This document shows positions 34,359 to 41,966 of a DNA stretch of 64,000 nt, piece by piece. Both the position numbers and the translations under genes were made by a program. Every line of letters begins with the position of its first letter. Position 1 is the stretch's first letter. Source of the DNA: Deltaproteobacteria bacterium (lineage in GTDB: Bacteria; Myxococcota_A; UBA9160; SZUA-336); contig JAJDAK010000017.1 in NCBI GenBank assembly GCA_029261895.1, positions 21,353-85,352 on the forward strand, given 5' to 3'. The notes under the pieces are model-generated. The model was given only the letters and a program-made list of their open reading frames with translations, did no database searches and was not told the DNA's origin.

Positions 34359-35863
34359 GTGATCTTACAGCCGTAGAAGCGCAGCTCGTTGAACGGTGCG
34401 CCGGTGTCGGTGTCGAAGAACACCCATAGGAAGTACTGGTAGGCGTTCGTATCCACGACCTCGCGGCCCAAGGTCATGGTGATGTCGGAAATCGTATTGA
34501 CGTTGGTGCTCTGGTGCACGATATCCGTGCCGACGAACGCAATCGACTCGTTGCTGGTCGAGGTATACTCACGTCGATACAGCGTGACGTCGAGGTTCAG
34601 GTTCACCCCGCCGCCCGCGTTGTCGTACCAGTAACAACGGAGCGCTTCGATCGTCGAGTCGTCTGGCAGATCCACCGGTGCCGTAAGCGATATCGCCCAT
34701 GGGGAGCTGCCGCCCTGCATGAAGCCGAACCCGGTACTGTAGTACCACTCCTCGCCGCTCGAGGCGTGTGACGCCGAAAACTCGGCTGCGGGCACGGGTA
34801 GATAGCGGTTGCTGCCGGAGGTCAGCGTAAGTGGTCCACCGGCGATGACTTCGCCAGGCATGAAAACGTCGTCGGCAGAAGAGTCACCGAGCTCCATGAT
34901 CAAGTTGGCGCCGGCGAAGCGCACGGTGTTGTTGGCGTCGCCATCGGAAATATTGGTGGTGGTGACGGTGGCTGGGCCGATCGTCATGCTATCTTCCACG
35001 ACCAGCGAACTCCCATCTTCAATCGTTAGCGTGCTCGCAGTGAAGCTGTCGTCCGCGTTCGAACGCAGGAAACCAATAGCGTGTACGCCGTCGAGCATGT
35101 CCGCGATCAGTCCGGAGCCCGCTCCGTCGTTGTCGAGCACGATTCCGAACACGTCAGCGGACTGTGCAAATGCGCTGGAGTCGAGTCCATCCAGAAAGTC
35201 CGCGTCGAGCAGCGAAGTGTCTCCATCCACGAGCAGTAGCAGCGCGAGCACCTCGGAATCCCGCGCGATGCCGGAAGGAATCTGACCGTCGCTCGCCTGA
35301 TCGGTCAACTCGGCGAAGCTCATGGTCTTGTCGTGGTGAGCGTTTGGATCGGCCGCGTGCCCAAGCAGTTGAGCCTGAGTCGCCAAGCCGGTCTGCGCAG
35401 CGGAAATGACCCCCGCCAGGTCCTCGCCCTCGAGCGCGGCTGCATTCACGCAGACCTGGGACTGAAACGAGTACGCCACACTGGTGTACTGCTGGCGCGG
35501 TACCAGCGTCTCGCTGTCGATCCCGATCTCGAGCCAACGATTTGCACCCAGAAAAACCAGCACGTTGAATGGGCCCGACGTTACGTCCCCTAATCCGACT
35601 TTCACATCGAACACGCCGTCGATCACGGGAACGTTCAGGTGAACTTCTTCGTAAAGCAGATTGCCGGGAGCGACCGAGTTGGGATCGTTGTAGATCCGCA
35701 GCGTCACATCGACGGTCGCGTTCAGCGGATTGCCGTTCGGATCCAGCAGCAGCCCCTGGTAGTTCGAGAGATCAGGAACATCGGCAAGGGTCTGCCCTGC
35801 GAAAAGCGGCCCAGCAACCAGCGCCGCCAGCAAGAGCACCTCAAGCGATCGAATCCCGCGCAT
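34334..35863 (-). CDS. Secreted fibre-like protein with LDG repeats (intact paralogue of 6.4-kb pseudogene)
   Basis: 509 residues. Signal peptide (residues 1-28, ending GQTLA-DVP), then a conserved N-terminal domain (LSNYQGLLLDPNGNPLNATV, LRIYNDPNSV, VTSGPFNVLVFLGANRWLEI). A repetitive middle follows in which SGLIADMLDGVHAIGFL and LLDADFLDGLDSSAFAQ recall the D-x-LDG-x-DS motifs of tail-fibre-like proteins, then a C-terminal beta domain (RCYWYDNAGGGVNLNLDV, ending LRFYGCKITYSGGSFP). It may be a trimeric surface fibre; that is inference. It is flanked by RHS genes 2 and 3, convergent with one and divergent from the other. A TATGAT hexamer lies shortly before the start. Confidence 0.75.
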   Translation of the reverse strand: MRGIRSLEVLLLAALVAGPLFAGQTLADVPDLSNYQGLLLDPNGNPLNATVDVTLRIYNDPNSVAPGNLLYEEVHLNVPVIDGVFDVKVGLGDVTSGPFNVLVFLGANRWLEIGIDSETLVPRQQYTSVAYSFQSQVCVNAAALEGEDLAGVISAAQTGLATQAQLLGHAADPNAHHDKTMSFAELTDQASDGQIPSGIARDSEVLALLLLVDGDTSLLDADFLDGLDSSAFAQSADVFGIVLDNDGAGSGLIADMLDGVHAIGFLRSNADDSFTASTLTIEDGSSLVVEDSMTIGPATVTTTNISDGDANNTVRFAGANLIMELGDSSADDVFMPGEVIAGGPLTLTSGSNRYLPVPAAEFSASHASSGEEWYYSTGFGFMQGGSSPWAISLTAPVDLPDDSTIEALRCYWYDNAGGGVNLNLDVTLYRREYTSTSNESIAFVGTDIVHQSTNVNTISDITMTLGREVVDTNAYQYFLWVFFDTDTGAPFNELRFYGCKITYSGGSFP

Positions 35864-36083
35864 CCCGTCGCTATCATATGCGAATCAGCAGGCGTTGTGG
35901 GGGCCTAGCTAATTCAGGCGGTTACGTGCTCGGCTTGCTGCTACCGCAGCTCCTTACCGCTGAGTGGCCCCTGGCGCGGCTGAGTCGGTACCCATGAACT
36001 GATAATTGCTGAGAAACCGCCGCCTGGGTCGAGTGGTACACTGGTATTGCTCGGGGTAAGGATTGGGCGTGTGCGGAGATCGG

Positions 36084-37142
36084 ATGACATCGAGGAAGCG
36101 AGTTGTGGTCAGCCTGCTGCTAGCGTCGGGTCTGTATGCGAGCTTGCCGGCTTCCGCGGTCGAGTACCGCTTCTACCACCCGGATCCACTCGGGTCGAGT
36201 GTGGTCGTGACCGATCGCAGCGGCAAGGTGATTCAGCGTACGGTTACTACTCCGTACGGCGAGGTAACAGCACGGGTCGATGCGACCGGTCAATCGCTAG
36301 AACCGAGCGCGAACGCTCCGCGGCACCTGTTTACCGGCCAGGAGCACGACGCCGAGTCGAATCTCCACTACTACGGCGCGCGTCACTACGATCCATTCGC
36401 GGGGCGCTTCCTAAGTCAGGATCCGGTGCTCTTCAGCGGCGCTGGGCGCGGGCTGCCCAATGGCTATGCCTACGTTGACAACCGCCCAACCACGATGGTC
36501 GACCCTGACGGTCGCTTTCCCCTTGCACGCCGTCCGCTCACTCGAAGCTGGCCCGAACACAGTGAGCCTACGCAAGACGAGATATTCAAGGAATTTCATG
36601 AGAGGATGAAGGACGACCCGGTCGGCGAATTCGGTTTTGTTTTGGGAGCTACCGGTGGCCTCAACCGTGTTGGGGGAGCTGTCGCTAAAGCCGGAAGTAA
36701 CGTCCTTCAGAAGCTCTGGAAACGCTGGTCTAAGCCTAAGGCAAACGCGACGCCGAAAATCGTTGACGATATTGCGGATATCGCCCCCTTCGAGCTTGAT
36801 TTCAAGCAGCTAACGCCCCTAGAAGGGGACGTTCTTAACGTGCACGCAGCTCTCACTCCGAAGAGACATATCAGTCGTGTAGCGAACCCGAAGTTTGCCA
36901 AGAGTGCGATCGAAGATGTCGCTAAGGCGACGAGTATCATGAAAAGTAAAAGTTTCGAGTTGGTGATCCCAAGGCCCTCCCCGGTTGCTAGGGCTCAGTT
37001 CGAGGCAGCCATCCAAGTGAATCAAGCCGGAGAGAACATCATCACCGTACGCACGTTGGGGGGTGTAACGAACTTTCTTACGGAAATCTCAGAGCGCGAA
37101 ATTTTTATCACGGGACCGGCCATCCCGCTGCGCCCCAAATAG
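36084..37142 (+). CDS. Small secreted RHS-core protein 3 with unique C-terminal domain
   Basis: 352 residues from the ATG at 36084, with GGAG 5 nt upstream. Signal peptide (VVSLLLASGLYASLPASAVE), RHS core (YRFYHPDPLGSSVVVTDRSG, PYGEVTARVDATG, LFTGQEHDAESNLHYYGARH, YDPFAGRFLSQDP, YAYVDNRPTTMVDPDG), then an intact, in-frame tip of about 195 residues: a Gly-rich hydrophobic stretch (GEFGFVLGATGGLNRVGGAV), a basic linker (LWKRWSKPKANATPK), and a compact domain (LTPKRHISRVANPKFAKSA, KSKSFELVIPRPSPVARAQF, IITVRTLGGVTNFLTEISER). The tip is unlike those of RHS 1 and 2. Toxin activity is possible but not shown. The next gene, a small membrane protein 183 nt on, is the only nearby immunity candidate. 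Confidence 0.8.
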   Translation: MTSRKRVVVSLLLASGLYASLPASAVEYRFYHPDPLGSSVVVTDRSGKVIQRTVTTPYGEVTARVDATGQSLEPSANAPRHLFTGQEHDAESNLHYYGARHYDPFAGRFLSQDPVLFSGAGRGLPNGYAYVDNRPTTMVDPDGRFPLARRPLTRSWPEHSEPTQDEIFKEFHERMKDDPVGEFGFVLGATGGLNRVGGAVAKAGSNVLQKLWKRWSKPKANATPKIVDDIADIAPFELDFKQLTPLEGDVLNVHAALTPKRHISRVANPKFAKSAIEDVAKATSIMKSKSFELVIPRPSPVARAQFEAAIQVNQAGENIITVRTLGGVTNFLTEISEREIFITGPAIPLRPK

Positions 37143-37325
37143 CCAAGCTTGCGCGACAATGCTGCGCGCATGCGAGGTGGCACATAAGATGCAGCCTTTC
37201 GTACATGGTCCTCTTCCTACAGATTCGTCTGTCTAGGAGATATCGAATGAGCAGCATCCAGATCACTTACAACATCACATGGCGACGATAATGGAGCGGC
37301 CGTCTGTTCGCGGGCACGGCTCATC

Positions 37326-37697
37326 ATGACCTACGTAGCTCTCGGCCTAAGCCTCTTCATCGTAGCGTTGGGCGTCTTGGGAATACTATCGCCGGCTCGG
37401 CTTTTGGCGTTTGTTCGGCGCATCCAAACCCCAGGAGGACTCTATACCGCGGCTGCGCTCCGCCTGGTTTTTGGGGTGGCGCTATTCCTCGTCGCGCCCG
37501 AATCCAAAGCACCAGACTTGCTTCGTATCTTTGGTGTCCTTGCTGTCTTAGCGGCCCTGCTCACTCCCTTCGTCGGACTTGGGCGGTTTGGCAAAGTCGT
37601 GGACTGGTGGTCCAGCCGGGGGAGTCTCTTCATCCGCGCGTGGTCGGCGATTGCGTTTGCGCTCGGTCTTTATGTGGCGTGGGCAGTTCTTCCTTAG
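37326..37697 (+). CDS. Small membrane protein, hypothetical
   Basis: 123 residues with four hydrophobic helices (YVALGLSLFIVALGVLGILS, AALRLVFGVALFLVAPES, IFGVLAVLAALLTPFVGLG, AWSAIAFALGLYVAWAVL) and short loops. No family recognised with confidence. It lies between RHS gene 3 and the ATC-hydrolase-family gene, 22 nt before the latter, so co-transcription with it is likely. It could serve as an immunity-like partner for RHS 3, but the spacing (183 nt) does not demand that. Confidence 0.65.
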   Translation: MTYVALGLSLFIVALGVLGILSPARLLAFVRRIQTPGGLYTAAALRLVFGVALFLVAPESKAPDLLRIFGVLAVLAALLTPFVGLGRFGKVVDWWSSRGSLFIRAWSAIAFALGLYVAWAVLP

Positions 37698-37719
37698 CAG
37701 GTCGAATTTCGGAGGACGG

Positions 37720-38463
37720 ATGCGAAACCACACTCGGACAAGGGACAGCGATCGGCTCCTTCGGGACTTCGATAGGACCGCGAAACTCGTCCGGCCCTTC
37801 GTCGCAGAACGATTCGGCGAGGAGAACGCCGACGCGTTGTATCGTGTTGCCCGAGCGGAGTATGAAAAGATCCTGCCGCAGATTCCAAGAATCAACGGCA
37901 TCCGGGCGAAGATGCTGAACCACTTCCTTCGTGTTACGGCGCAAGAAGTTGCGGTTTATAAGGCTGTGAAAGAACGCGGAGCGACACCCTCGGAAGCTTG
38001 GGAGATTTGTCACGAAGGGATTCGACTCAGGATGGCAGAGTTTCCGAGATGGAAACGCTGGCTACTTGAACGACTCATGTACTCAGCACTTATGAGGCGG
38101 ATCATGAGCCGCCGCGAACTAAAAAACCAACACGGACGATTCGGCGACTTCGAAGTTCGCTATATGACCGGCGATGGCGCCGATTTCGATTTTGGCGTCG
38201 ACTACGTTCGATGCGGGAATTTGGAGCTGGCGAAGAAACTGGGGGCAGCCGAATTCGCGCCTTACGTATGTATGTCTGACATCGCCTTCAGCGACGCGCT
38301 TGGTTGGGGTCTCATCAGAAGTCAGACGCTGGCGGATGGCTGCAGCCACTGCGATTTCCGTTTCAAGAGGAACGCAGAGACTCAAATCAGCTCGAAGACT
38401 CCAGAAGTGCAGCAGACCATTGAGAGAATCGAACAACGCTCCCATTCGAGTCAAAGCCGCTAG
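37720..38463 (+). CDS. L-2-amino-thiazoline-4-carboxylic acid hydrolase family protein
   Basis: 247 residues from the ATG at 37720, set by GGAGG 4 nt upstream. The first helical part (DRTAKLVRPFVAERFGEENA, ILPQIPRINGIRAKMLNHFL) and the end block (FAPYVCMSDIAFSDALGWGL, LADGCSHCDFRFKRN) match the ATC-hydrolase-like family, whose conserved Cys-rich C-terminal block is present. The founding member converts ATC toward L-cysteine; most homologues have unknown substrates. The stretch after residue 225 is low complexity. Probably in one unit with the preceding membrane protein. Confidence 0.8.
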   Translation: MRNHTRTRDSDRLLRDFDRTAKLVRPFVAERFGEENADALYRVARAEYEKILPQIPRINGIRAKMLNHFLRVTAQEVAVYKAVKERGATPSEAWEICHEGIRLRMAEFPRWKRWLLERLMYSALMRRIMSRRELKNQHGRFGDFEVRYMTGDGADFDFGVDYVRCGNLELAKKLGAAEFAPYVCMSDIAFSDALGWGLIRSQTLADGCSHCDFRFKRNAETQISSKTPEVQQTIERIEQRSHSSQSR

Positions 38464-38577
38464 CAACCAACCCGTGGCGCACGCGACTTCGTTGCATGCG
38501 CGGTAGACCTTCTGAATGCCATTCGTGCAATCCAGCGCCTCGATGGGATGCAGGCTGCTGTCAGAGATTGGTTGACT

Positions 38578-38615
38578 CACCTACTTTATAGGTTATATTA
38601 CCTATAAGGTAGGTG
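38578..38615. promoter_or_regulatory. 15-bp inverted repeat, likely autoregulatory operator
   Basis: CACCTACTTTATAGG (38578-38592) and CCTATAAGGTAGGTG (38601-38615) pair at 14 of 15 positions around an 8-bp AT spacer (TTATATTA) that could serve as a -10 element. The right arm contains the ribosome binding site (AGGTG) of the wHTH gene starting at 38622. Binding here would block both transcription and initiation, a standard toxin-antitoxin autorepression layout. Confidence 0.7.
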
Positions 38616-38621
38616 ATACAA

Positions 38622-38951
38622 ATGCTTGATGCCCTCTTTGGGAACGCAACCGCCGAGAAAGTGCTGCTTTATTTGGAGCACTACGGAGAGGGGTACGCTT
38701 CCGCGATCGCCGAGACCTACGGAATCTCACTCAACATTGTTCAACGCCAACTTATGCGCTTTGAGAATGCTGGCCTGCTGGTGAGTGTTCTCAAGGGACG
38801 TACTCGCCTCTTTCTTTGGAATCCGCGCTACGCGTTCTTGGCCGAAGTCCGCGCCCTTTTAGCCAAAGCGCTTCGCGCGCTACCCGCGGCCGAACGTAAG
38901 CGATACTTTGCGCAACGCCGTCGTCCGCGACGCAGCGGCAAACCAATATGA
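38622..38951 (+). CDS. Winged-helix regulator, candidate antitoxin
   Basis: 109 residues from the ATG at 38622; the earlier in-frame GTG at 38613 lies inside the operator. It has a winged helix-turn-helix: LFGNATAEKVLLYLEHYGEG, YASAIAETYGISLNIVQRQL (recognition helix), MRFENAGLLVSVLKGRTRLF (wing). The C-terminus is strongly basic (ERKRYFAQRRRPRRSG). It overlaps the following nucleotidyltransferase gene by 4 nt (ATGA). This pairing of a small wHTH protein with a nucleotidyltransferase is known as a toxin-antitoxin-like module. The protein probably binds the inverted repeat directly upstream. Confidence 0.8.
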   Translation: MLDALFGNATAEKVLLYLEHYGEGYASAIAETYGISLNIVQRQLMRFENAGLLVSVLKGRTRLFLWNPRYAFLAEVRALLAKALRALPAAERKRYFAQRRRPRRSGKPI

Positions 38952-39487
38952 GCGAAGTGACACCCGATCTCAAAGTAGAAGAAGTTGCGGCGCTTGTGTG
39001 CACACGTCTTGAGCGCCATGGTATTCGTGCGGTGCTCTCTGGAGGCGCTGTTGTTTCAATCTACTCCGACAATGCATACGAATCCAAAGATCTCGATTTC
39101 ATCGTCGAAGGTATTGCAAAAACGGTAGGACCCGCTCTCGAAGAACTTGGCTTTGCGCGCAAACAGGGACGTCATTGGGTGCATCCCCAAACCGAGTACT
39201 GGGTAGAGTTTCCTCCCGGCCCGCTTCAAATCGGCAATGAAACAATTCGTGACGTAGCCGAGCTTCAGACACGGGTGGGAACTTTGCGGCTACTGCATCC
39301 AACGGAATCCGTGATGGATCGCCTCGCGGCGTTCTATCACTGGAATGACCCCCAGGCGCTCGAGCAAGCAGTGCTGGTCAGCAGGCAGCACAAAGTCGAT
39401 CTATCGCGTATCCGCACCTGGTCAACGCGCGAGGGCGCAAAAGACAAACTCAAAGAGTACGAACGCAGACTAGAGGAAGACGAGTAG
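38948..39487 (+). CDS. Nucleotidyltransferase-fold protein, candidate toxin
   Basis: 179 residues. The nucleotidyltransferase signature is SGGAVVSIYS (31-40) followed by D48-L-D50 in YESKDLDFIVEG. The rest (FARKQGRHWVHPQTEYWVEF, ELQTRVGTLRLLHPTESVMD, RLAAFYHWNDPQALEQAVLV) fits small stand-alone members of the fold that pair with wHTH proteins. The start overlaps the wHTH stop by 4 nt. Likely transfers a nucleotide to RNA or protein and is neutralised by the upstream gene product, which is inferred from family and layout. Confidence 0.78.
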   Translation: MSEVTPDLKVEEVAALVCTRLERHGIRAVLSGGAVVSIYSDNAYESKDLDFIVEGIAKTVGPALEELGFARKQGRHWVHPQTEYWVEFPPGPLQIGNETIRDVAELQTRVGTLRLLHPTESVMDRLAAFYHWNDPQALEQAVLVSRQHKVDLSRIRTWSTREGAKDKLKEYERRLEEDE

Positions 39488-39491
39488 CTGA

Positions 39492-39514
39492 AGACTTCAC
39501 TTACGGCGAAGTCT
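39492..39514. repeat. Short hairpin after the wHTH/nucleotidyltransferase module
   Basis: AGACTTC (39492-39498) and GAAGTCT (39508-39514) pair around a 9-nt loop just after the stop codon. No T-tract follows, so it is a weak terminator candidate at best. A second small inverted repeat (GACACT / AGTGTC, 39554-39578) and a direct repeat GATCGCTACGCTGG (about 39526 and 39587) follow before the tRNA-like repeat. Confidence 0.35.
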
Positions 39515-39600
39515 CACGGCTTAACGATCGCTACGCTGGCAGATGGAGTGATGGACACTTCGCCTGCGGCTCAGTGTCACAACTCCGATCGCTACGCTGG

Positions 39601-39696
39601 TGGTGGAGCTGAACGGGATCGAACCGTCGACCTCCTGAATGCCATTCAAATGCTCCCTATCGTATTCGGGCTTAAAACCTAGGATTCGTGGCTGTT
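39601..39696 (-). repeat. tRNA-Ala(GGC) 3'-half repeat, left copy (att-like)
   Basis: On the minus strand this reads as the anticodon arm (TTGAATGGCATTCAGGAGG, anticodon GGC), T-arm (GGTTCGATCC) and acceptor end AGCTCCACCA of a tRNA-Ala. The D-arm and 5' acceptor strand are replaced by unrelated sequence. The same 96 bp with one mismatch recurs in the same orientation at 56025-56120. A tRNA 3' end repeated directly is the classical mark of tyrosine-recombinase integration, so the two copies are best read as attL/attR-like scars about 16.4 kb apart. Confidence 0.75.
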
Positions 39697-39715
39697 TTTG
39701 GTTATGGGTTGTTTT

Positions 39716-39739
39716 GGTAATCAACTGGTAAGCCAGAAT
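39716..39739 (+). repeat. GGTAA-CTGGTAAGCC motif, copy 1
   Basis: GGTAATCAACTGGTAAGCCA followed by GAAT. The same 24-bp motif lies at the same distance beyond the right tRNA repeat (56140-56163), and two more copies occur at 55695 and 55883. Possibly recombinase-binding or core sequence of the integration site. Confidence 0.5.
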
Positions 39740-39823
39740 ACCTGATCCGGAGGGCGTTTCATTGAGGTCATCGCCTTGGAGTTGCGGCTTGCCGGGGAGT
39801 AGCTTTAAAGCTACAATCGAATC

Positions 39824-40169
39824 GTGCCGAAGGAACAGGAAGTCCGGATCTATGTCACCGTGGCGGGCAAGGAGCCTTACGCATCCTGGGAACGTTCGAT
39901 CAAGGACCAGCGGGTTCGCGCTCGAATTCGTGCACGGATCGCAGCGTTACGTACGGTTAGGGAATTTCGGCGACTCGAAGCGCGTCGGGGATGGCATCTT
40001 CGAGCTGCGGATCCATACCGGGGCTGGGTACAGAATCTACTACGGGCGGGAGGGGGACCGCGTGGTGATCTTGCTCTGCGGCGGAGATAAGGGCACGCAG
40101 AAACGAGATATTCAGCGCGCTGAGGAGTACTGGCGCGACTATCGGAGCCAAGAACATGACCAGAGCTAA
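39824..40169 (+). pseudogene. RelE/HigB-type toxin, frameshifted
   Basis: The N-terminal part (EVRIYVTVAGKEPYASWERS, QRVRARIRARIAALR) and C-terminal part (LGNFGDSKRVGDGIFELRIH, GYRIYYGREGDRVVILLCGG, DKGTQKRDIQRAEEYWRDYR) are in different frames; the break lies near 39955. Together they make a complete RelE/ParE-superfamily phage-derived Gp49-like toxin of about 110 residues. The antitoxin gene begins inside its last 14 nt and is intact, so loss of toxin while keeping the antidote is the likely history, unless this is a sequencing error. Confidence 0.75.
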
Positions 40170-40458
40170 AGACTACACCGAACATCTAGACGACGCCCTC
40201 CACGATCCAGAGGAAGCCATCGCATACTTGAACGCAGCACTGGATGAAGCGGACCCCGACGTATTTCTCGTGGCCCTATCCGATGTGGCACGGGCGCAAG
40301 AGGGCGGCCTCGGTGCGCTAGCCGAACGAACCTCACTGAACCGGGAGCATCTGTACCGAATGCTTTCGGATAGAGGAAACCCAGAACTTCGAAGCCTTGA
40401 GACACTGCTCGATGCGATGGGCCTCAAGCTGGCCATCGAAGCCAAGCATGCAAGCTAG
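40156..40458 (+). CDS. HigA-like helix-turn-helix antitoxin
   Basis: 100 residues: an N-terminal segment (YTEHLDDALHDPEEAIAYLN) typical of addiction-module antidotes paired with Gp49-like toxins, then an XRE-type HTH (GGLGALAERTSLNREHLYRM, LSDRGNPELRSLETLLDAMG) ending LKLAIEAKHAS. It overlaps the toxin frame by 14 nt. The toxin upstream is broken. The gene ends where the first attC-like site begins, so the module may be the first cassette or its immediate neighbour. Confidence 0.82.
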   Translation: MTRAKDYTEHLDDALHDPEEAIAYLNAALDEADPDVFLVALSDVARAQEGGLGALAERTSLNREHLYRMLSDRGNPELRSLETLLDAMGLKLAIEAKHAS

Positions 40459-40623
40459 CGCCTTGGGTATCGTCCGAACCCGAAGGAGTCCATCCCATCA
40501 CGCTCGCGATCGTGCATGGCCCTTGCCGGCCTCCACTCCCCACTTCTTGGCTGCTAGACTCTTTCCCATGCAATCATCAACAACACTTGTGACGGCCGCA
40601 GGTGAGCGACCCGCACGTTAAGC
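40454..40623 (+). repeat. attC-like site 1
   Basis: R' box GTTAAGC at 40617-40623 is clear. The left box is degenerate (GCTAGCG around 40454). Internal blocks CGGCCTCCACTCC and TTGTGACGGCCGCAGGTGAG match sites 2, 4 and 7. Separates the HigA-like gene from the GNAT cassette. Confidence 0.7.
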
Positions 40624-40628
40624 GGCAG

Positions 40629-41144
40629 ATGCAAGAGTTCGCCATTCGAGATGAGATCGACTCCGATCACTCGACGGTACGCGAGATCCATGAGGTTGCT
40701 TTCAGCCAGCCCAATGAGGGCAAACTCGTTGAATCACTGCGCGTCGCCGCATTCCCCCAAATCTCACTGGTCGCGGAGGTCGCCGGGGAGCTTGTTGGTC
40801 ACATTTTCCTGTCGCCCGTCAGAATCGAGGAATGCCCTTCCAAGTGTGGATACGCGGGACTTGCTCCCGTCGGAGTAAAACCATCTGCGCAAGATCGAGG
40901 CATCGGATCAGCTTTGATTCGCGAAGCTCTTGCGCGCTGCGCGGATGTTGAGTGGTTCACCGTTTTTGTTCTTGGCGATCCCACCTACTACGCGCGGTTT
41001 GGATTCGTCCTTGCAGCGCCTTTGGGTCTTCGTTACGAGAGCGAGCAATTCGATTCACATTTTCAAGTGCTGGAGCTAAAACCCGGTGTGTTGTCGGGCG
41101 CACGAGGCTGGGTGCGTTATCACGAAGTATTCTCTGATTTATAG
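40629..41144 (+). CDS. GNAT family N-acetyltransferase, integron cassette
   Basis: 171 residues from the ATG at 40629, 5 nt after the R' box; a longer frame would start inside the attC site. GNAT features: VREIHEVAFSQPNEGKLVES at the N-terminus, ISLVAEVAGELVGHIFLSPV (beta-4 region), and the acetyl-CoA loop LAPVGVKPSAQDRGIGSALI with the Q/R-x-x-G-x-G/A form DRGIGS, then YYARFGFVLAAPLGLRYESE. Substrate unknown; the family YhbS-like group acts on small molecules or proteins. Cassette gene without own promoter visible. Confidence 0.85.
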   Translation: MQEFAIRDEIDSDHSTVREIHEVAFSQPNEGKLVESLRVAAFPQISLVAEVAGELVGHIFLSPVRIEECPSKCGYAGLAPVGVKPSAQDRGIGSALIREALARCADVEWFTVFVLGDPTYYARFGFVLAAPLGLRYESEQFDSHFQVLELKPGVLSGARGWVRYHEVFSDL

Positions 41145-41159
41145 CCTCGGTATACTGCC

Positions 41160-41311
41160 GCCCAACAAGCCTCGCTCGCAACCGTGCGCGCGCGCGACTT
41201 TGCGCGGCACCTGACGGCCTCCACTCCTTACACGTTGGCTGCTAGACTCTTCCACATGCAAACACCAACAACACTAGTGACGGCCGCAGATGAGCTGCCC
41301 GCACGTTAGGC
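41160..41311 (+). repeat. attC-like site 2
   Basis: R'' GCCCAAC at 41160-41166 and R' GTTAGGC at 41305-41311 are near-complementary ends of a 152-bp imperfect palindrome. It is the best-preserved site in the array. It follows the GNAT stop by 15 nt. Confidence 0.8.
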
Positions 41312-41319
41312 AGCATAAA

Positions 41320-41766
41320 ATGAAAATTTGCGTAGCAAGCTTTGTAACCGTACTCGCTGCACTTGTGGGCTGTGTAGGATTTTTAGAAGAAGCCGGACTC
41401 GCGACCCCTCGGGCTGTAGCCTCCGAGTATTTCGAATCAGTAGGTGGAGGAGTGTCTGTCGTCACCGCATCCCGCACTGCATTCCTCACAATCGCGGTAA
41501 AAGAGAACGAGAGTTTGCCTTCCGGCTCATTCGTTGAAGGTAGTTTCGAAGATCCCTGCGGAGGTCCGCTGATATTGGTATCTCCTAAATCTGGAACACA
41601 GGAGGGTGTTTTGATCTTCGAATCTGGCGACATTAGCTGCCTTCGACCTTCGCGGTCGTATGAATGCACCGTAACGGTTTATTCCGACAACACGAAGTCC
41701 AAAGCGATTTCAACCCACAGGCAGCTCATCCGTTCGGAGTTGGATTCTCGGTGGCTTGAAAACTAG
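41320..41766 (+). CDS. Predicted lipoprotein, integron cassette
   Basis: 148 residues from the ATG at 41320, 8 nt after the R' box. Signal peptide II with lipobox LVGC (FVTVLAALVGC-VGF), so it is probably lipid-anchored. The mature part is beta-rich (GGGVSVVTASRTAFLTIAVK, SPKSGTQEGVLIFESGDISC) with two Cys that could form a disulfide (CGGPL, ISCLRPSRSYEC). No family recognised. Typical of unique integron cassette proteins. Confidence 0.75.
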   Translation: MKICVASFVTVLAALVGCVGFLEEAGLATPRAVASEYFESVGGGVSVVTASRTAFLTIAVKENESLPSGSFVEGSFEDPCGGPLILVSPKSGTQEGVLIFESGDISCLRPSRSYECTVTVYSDNTKSKAISTHRQLIRSELDSRWLEN

Positions 41767-41778
41767 ATCGACTCTGCT

Positions 41779-41912
41779 GCCTAACAAGCCGCACTTGTGC
41801 GCCGTGCACGGCACCCGACGACCGCCCGTTCTTCCTCTTGGGTTGCTACAATCTTCCCCATGCTAAATCTACAATTTCACGCGGCCGCGGGTAAGCGGCC
41901 CGTACGTTAGGT
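41779..41912 (+). repeat. attC-like site 3
   Basis: R'' GCCTAAC (41779-41785) and R' GTTAGGT (41906-41912) bracket 134 bp. The interior is more divergent than sites 1, 2 and 4 but retains TTGGGTTGCTACAATCTTCC and GCGGCCGCGGGTAAGCGGCC. It follows the lipoprotein stop by 12 nt. Confidence 0.8.
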
Positions 41913-41966
41913 CGCACGTATGGGGCTGCTGATAATGCTATGGTTATCCCTGAAGGGAGGCGTAAC

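Noticed and set aside
39521..39724. 67-codon minus-strand frame through the left tRNA repeat
   Set aside because: Its EVDGSIPFSST stretch is simply the translation of a tRNA T-arm and acceptor end, a known false-positive protein.
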